This document shows, one piece after another, positions 36,728-39,715 of a stretch of DNA of 39,715 nucleotides. The position numbers and the translations under genes are program-made. The notes under the pieces are model-generated. The model was not told the DNA's origin. It saw only the letters and a list, made by a program, of their open reading frames with translations, and searched no databases. Source of the stretch: CAYPOY01 sp964412395 (GTDB lineage: Bacteria > Chloroflexota > Anaerolineae > B4-G1); contig CAYPOY010000004.1 in NCBI GenBank assembly GCA_964412395.1, positions 1 through 39,715 of the forward strand. The letters are read 5' to 3'. The first letter of the stretch is position 1. Each line of letters starts with the position of its first letter.

Positions 36728-37061
36728 TTATTTTGGATCAGGATAAATGCAGAGTCTGAATTCTTTACAAGAACCAATTGAAAACTCTGGATTCAAATAG
36801 GTTTTTTTTAAAATACATAGGCCTTAGTCCAATCTTTACCTTTTGTGTAATTTATTTTGCATTGTTTGTCGCCTGCTTGACTTCTTCTTTTGATATGATT
36901 CTTATTTTTTTATGATGATTCAGATCAAGTAATGTTCGTTTTAATATGTCCTTTCATCCTAGTATTTGCTATGTATTTGTATATATATATTATATAATTA
37001 TATGATTATTATTTCATTTTGAATATTATCTTTAGGTTTCTAATTCCATTAAAATTATATA
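36728..37061. other. AT-rich intergenic region
   Basis: 334 bases with no gene, clear hairpin or repeat. The segment 36970-37000 is a run of alternating TATATA. A promoter for the DUF418 gene may be present, but I see no clean -33/-7 match. Confidence 0.4.
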
Positions 37062-38411
37062 ATGAAAAACGAATCTGGCTTAAAGTCAATGCCATCAACC
37101 CAAAATGATTATTTAAATAGTAATGATGTTGATCAAAAGAAGGAATTGACGCCAACAACACTGACAGAGCGAATAAATTCAATCGATATAGTACGTGGTA
37201 TTGCTCTTCTGGGTATATTGTTGCCTAACATAATAGGTTTTGGACTTGCATATGATGATCCAACAGTCTGTGGTGGAGCTGATGGATGGAATATTAGACT
37301 CTGGGCATTTTTTGATATATTAGATATCGAAGGTACAACGAGAGGTTTATTTACGATGTTATTTGGTGCAGGTTTTATAATTTTTACATCCCGGGGGATA
37401 AGCAAAGGTATTGGAATAGCCACAGCAGATTATTATTACAGGAGAATTCTCTGGCTCTTATTCTTCGGATTGGTTCATGCATATGTATTATTATGGTATG
37501 GTGAAATATTATTTATATTCGCGATTTGTGGCCTTACGCTATTCGCATTTCGAACAGTGAGACCAAAATATCTGGTAGCACTTGGAATTATAGTGCTTAC
37601 TATTGGGAGTTTAAAATTTGCTATGGAGTACCGGAATAATTTGAAAATTAAAAAAGCTGGTATAGCTACCGAACTATTACTGAAGAACGGGGTCAAATTA
37701 TCTGAAGAACAAACATTATCATTAAAAAAATGGGAAGCTATAAAAACAAATAATATAGATGTAGAGCGTATTAATGAAAGACTTCATCAAGGGTACTTTT
37801 CAATATTTAAATATCGATTTCATGAATCTAGGAGAAATCAGACTATAAATTTATACGATTATTATTTCTGGGATTCTTTAGGCTTTATGTTAATAGGCAT
37901 GGCTTTCTTTACATGGGGAATATTTCATGCAAGACGATCTTATAGATTTTATTTTATTATGATATTAGTGGGATATGCAGTAGGTCTTACAGTTAATATT
38001 TATGAAATGAATTTAGTAAGACATAGTAATTTTGATCCAGTCGCAATAAGTCAGGCTAAGCTAACCTATCATTTAGGACGACTATCTATGACTATTGGAC
38101 ATTTAGGGTTAATTTTAATATTCATTAAATCAGGTATTTTAAAATTCCTTCAAAATGCTTTGGCAGCAGTAGGAAATATGTCTTTAAGCAACTATTTTAT
38201 GCATACTATAATATGCAATTTCATTTTTATGGGTTTCGGATTCGGCCTTTTTGGTAAATTACAGCGTTATGAATTGTATTTTGTGGTTATTGCAATATGG
38301 ATTATTCAACTGATATACAGTCCTCTCTGGTTGAAATATTTCAGGTTCGGTCCCTTTGAATGGTTATGGAGAAGTTTAACTTACAAAAAAATTCAGAAAT
38401 TCAAAAAATAA
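37062..38411 (+). CDS. DUF418 family membrane protein (YeiB-like)
   Basis: 449 residues. After a polar N-terminal stretch of about 35 residues, RINSIDIVRGIALLGILLPNIIGFG starts the first membrane helix; this opening is typical of DUF418/YeiB proteins. LFTMLFGAGFIIFTSRG and the C-terminal NMSLSNYFMHTIICNFIFMGFG plus FRFGPFEWLWRSLTY complete the DUF418 pattern. About ten helices are expected. The family is distantly related to acyltransferase-3 membrane proteins, and its function is not established. Placement beside a GT2 and a polysaccharide locus fits glycan acylation or transport, but this is only an inference. Confidence 0.85.
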   Translation: MKNESGLKSMPSTQNDYLNSNDVDQKKELTPTTLTERINSIDIVRGIALLGILLPNIIGFGLAYDDPTVCGGADGWNIRLWAFFDILDIEGTTRGLFTMLFGAGFIIFTSRGISKGIGIATADYYYRRILWLLFFGLVHAYVLLWYGEILFIFAICGLTLFAFRTVRPKYLVALGIIVLTIGSLKFAMEYRNNLKIKKAGIATELLLKNGVKLSEEQTLSLKKWEAIKTNNIDVERINERLHQGYFSIFKYRFHESRRNQTINLYDYYFWDSLGFMLIGMAFFTWGIFHARRSYRFYFIMILVGYAVGLTVNIYEMNLVRHSNFDPVAISQAKLTYHLGRLSMTIGHLGLILIFIKSGILKFLQNALAAVGNMSLSNYFMHTIICNFIFMGFGFGLFGKLQRYELYFVVIAIWIIQLIYSPLWLKYFRFGPFEWLWRSLTYKKIQKFKK

Positions 38412-38656
38412 GAGCGTAAACCATATATGGTAGTTCTTTTTATTATGCTTTTGACCGTTAATTATAAATATTCTTTGAATAGGACCTAGAAACAATCAGG
38501 AATGAGTAGTCTATTCTTCTTTATACATCTTAAATAGGGATGTTCGTAAATAGTAAAAACTTCTGATATAGAGTTAGATAACTTATAGTATCTTAAAGAA
38601 AAAACACCGAAAAGGTGGCAAAACCTAAAAATTCGGGGTAATTCTTTAAAATATCT
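38412..38656. other. Region between DUF418 gene and IS remnant
   Basis: 245 bases, AT-rich. A short CACC-GAAAA-GGTG hairpin lies near 38608. The minus-strand frame at 38486-38752 runs antisense into the transposase remnant and is not called. The left end of the IS should lie here, but I could not define a terminal inverted repeat. Confidence 0.35.
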
Positions 38657-39426
38657 ATGAGAAAAATAAGAAGAATTTACGAGACTACCCAAGAAATTAA
38701 TTTTCTTTCTCCACAAAAAGAGTTTTCCCTGTATTGGAATAGTTTTTAACATCGGAATTAGGGCAACTATACCAGGCCATTCCGTGGGGTTAAATGGTTA
38801 AATCCCTGAAACTAAGAGAAAACCGAAAAGGCAGGTTTTCACAGTTCAGTCCACAAGGTAAGTTGGCACTGATGTTTCTAAAGGCCTATGCCGGTCTATC
38901 AGACAGAAAACTCTATGAACATCTCAATGGGAGTATCCAGTATCAATTGTTTTGTGGAATTTTTTTGGGACCGGGAAAATTAGCAGACTTTAAAATCATC
39001 AGTAGGATCAGGACACAACTAGCAAAGAAACTAAATATCCGTATGACACAGGATGTGTTGGCCAATGCATGGAATCCCTACATTAAGAATCCGAATGTTG
39101 TACTGGAAGATGCCACCTGTTATGAGTCCTACATGCGTTTTCCCACTAATGTAAAGATACTTTGGGAGAGTGTTGATTGGATGTACGGCCAGATGAAGCT
39201 CACCTGCAAAAGGCTGAAGATACCAACTCCGAGGACAAAGTATCTGGAACAAAAGGACAAGTATTTTGCCTATATGCGTATGCGAAAGAAGCCGTGGAAG
39301 CAAACCACCAAGCGTACCAGGAGCTTACTGTACTTACTGAACAAGCTGATAGAGGAACTTGACAAGATAGAGGACCAACACCGGATTTTTAGAAATGTCT
39401 TCTATTTTGCGAATCTCCCTCTTTAG
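38657..39426 (+). pseudogene. IS5-type transposase remnant (frameshift, in-frame stop, C-terminal truncation)
   Basis: From an ATG at 38657 the frame reads MRKIRRIYETTQEINFLSP and EFSLYWNSF. At a T-run near 38740 it needs one extra base to continue as LTSELGQLYQAIPW. A TAA then interrupts the text (IPWG*MVKSL), after which 210 codons are open from 38794: FSPQGKLALMFLKAYAGLSD, and VVLEDATCYESYMRFPT, which carries the first catalytic Asp of this IS5/IS1182-like group. The frame ends at 39424-39426 (FYFANLPL), well short of a full-length transposase of about 400-450 residues; the remaining catalytic acids are missing. It lies three bases from the 3' end of the oxidase gene on the other strand. 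It cannot move itself. Confidence 0.8.
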
Positions 39427-39428
39427 TA

Positions 39429-39715
39429 TTAAAACCTTGCAACAGCTTTTTCGGCTATCGACTGCCCGATAGCTAATGATGCTGTGGCGGCCGGGGACGG
39501 TGTGTTAAGCACATTGATAATAAATTTATCCTCAACAAAAAGGAAATCATCCACCAATCCGCCGTTTTTATCACAAGCCTGGGCTCTGACACCGGCACCA
39601 CCGGAATCCAGATCTTCAGATCTGACTTCCGGGACGAGTCTTTGCAAAGCCCTGGTAAGTGCAAACTTGTTATAAGAGCGGTAGTATTCACCCAGGCCCA
39701 TTTTCCAGTATTGCA
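39429..39715 (-). CDS. lhgO: L-2-hydroxyglutarate oxidase/dehydrogenase, C-terminal part, cut by window edge
   Basis: About 95 codons are open from the right edge to a stop at 39429. The text GLGEYYRSYNKFALTRALQRL, GGAGVRAQACD, GLVDDFLFVED and VLNTPSPAATASLAIG is the standard C-terminus of LhgO/L2HGDH, an FAD enzyme that oxidises L-2-hydroxyglutarate to 2-oxoglutarate at the membrane. GGAGVRAQA and PSPAATAS contribute to the FAD and substrate site. The gene looks intact at its 3' end despite the IS remnant three bases away. It is a housekeeping gene and probably marks the edge of the polysaccharide locus. Confidence 0.88.
   Translation of the reverse strand, partial: QYWKMGLGEYYRSYNKFALTRALQRLVPEVRSEDLDSGGAGVRAQACDKNGGLVDDFLFVEDKFIINVLNTPSPAATASLAIGQSIAEKAVARF

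Noticed and set aside
37133..37423. 96-codon minus frame
   Set aside because: Antisense shadow of the DUF418 gene.
38486..38752. 88-codon minus frame
   Set aside because: Runs antisense through the N-terminal part of the transposase remnant and has no recognisable domain.

Overview
The window is AT-rich DNA from a member of the Bacteroidota, most likely Bacteroidales/Marinilabiliales-like. Four predicted secreted proteins end in type IX secretion system (T9SS) sorting domains, a system found essentially only in that phylum, and the transposase remnants and glycosyltransferases have Bacteroidota-like relatives. No rRNA, tRNA or CRISPR array was seen.

Layout. Nearly the whole window is a surface-polysaccharide (O-antigen/exopolysaccharide) locus, mostly on the minus strand. 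1-568 is the N-terminus of a polyprenyl glycosylphosphotransferase that would start the repeat unit. 769-7334 holds two tandem secreted proteins that share a PL14-like polysaccharide lyase domain but carry different C-terminal modules. 7730-8350 is a decayed transposase and 8491-9766 a beta-propeller-type gene broken by two frameshifts. 9954-16909 holds an asparagine-synthetase-like protein, two GT4 enzymes, a NodZ-like fucosyltransferase, a NodB-type deacetylase and a GT2. 17614-20509, on the plus strand, is a three-gene module (DUF354, Gfo/Idh/MocA oxidoreductase, unassigned TIM-barrel-like protein). It is flanked on both sides by closely related copies of one GT2 gene. 20617-25378 (minus) holds the second GT2 copy, a Wzy-type polymerase, a Wzx-type flippase and another GT2.

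25538-29857 (minus) encodes a T9SS-exported SGNH esterase and a T9SS-exported double-LamG protein. 30133-35288 (minus) encodes two MBOAT + SGNH pairs of the alginate-O-acetylation type. 35702-38411 (plus) holds a GT2 and a DUF418 membrane protein. 38657-39426 is a decayed IS5-type transposase that abuts the 3' end of an L-2-hydroxyglutarate oxidase gene (39429 to the edge).

How the genes may work together (inference). A lipid-linked repeat unit is begun by the phosphotransferase, built by the glycosyltransferases, flipped by Wzx and polymerised by Wzy. It could be acetylated by the two MBOAT/SGNH pairs and deacetylated by the NodB enzyme. The exported PL14-like proteins, SGNH esterase and LamG protein could bind, trim or anchor the acetylated polymer at the cell surface. 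Both PL14-like domains keep the Lys and Tyr-x-Tyr positions of PL14 but replace Ser-x-Arg with Thr-x-Gly, so they may have a different activity or act only in binding. Genes for nucleotide-sugar synthesis are almost absent and must lie elsewhere.
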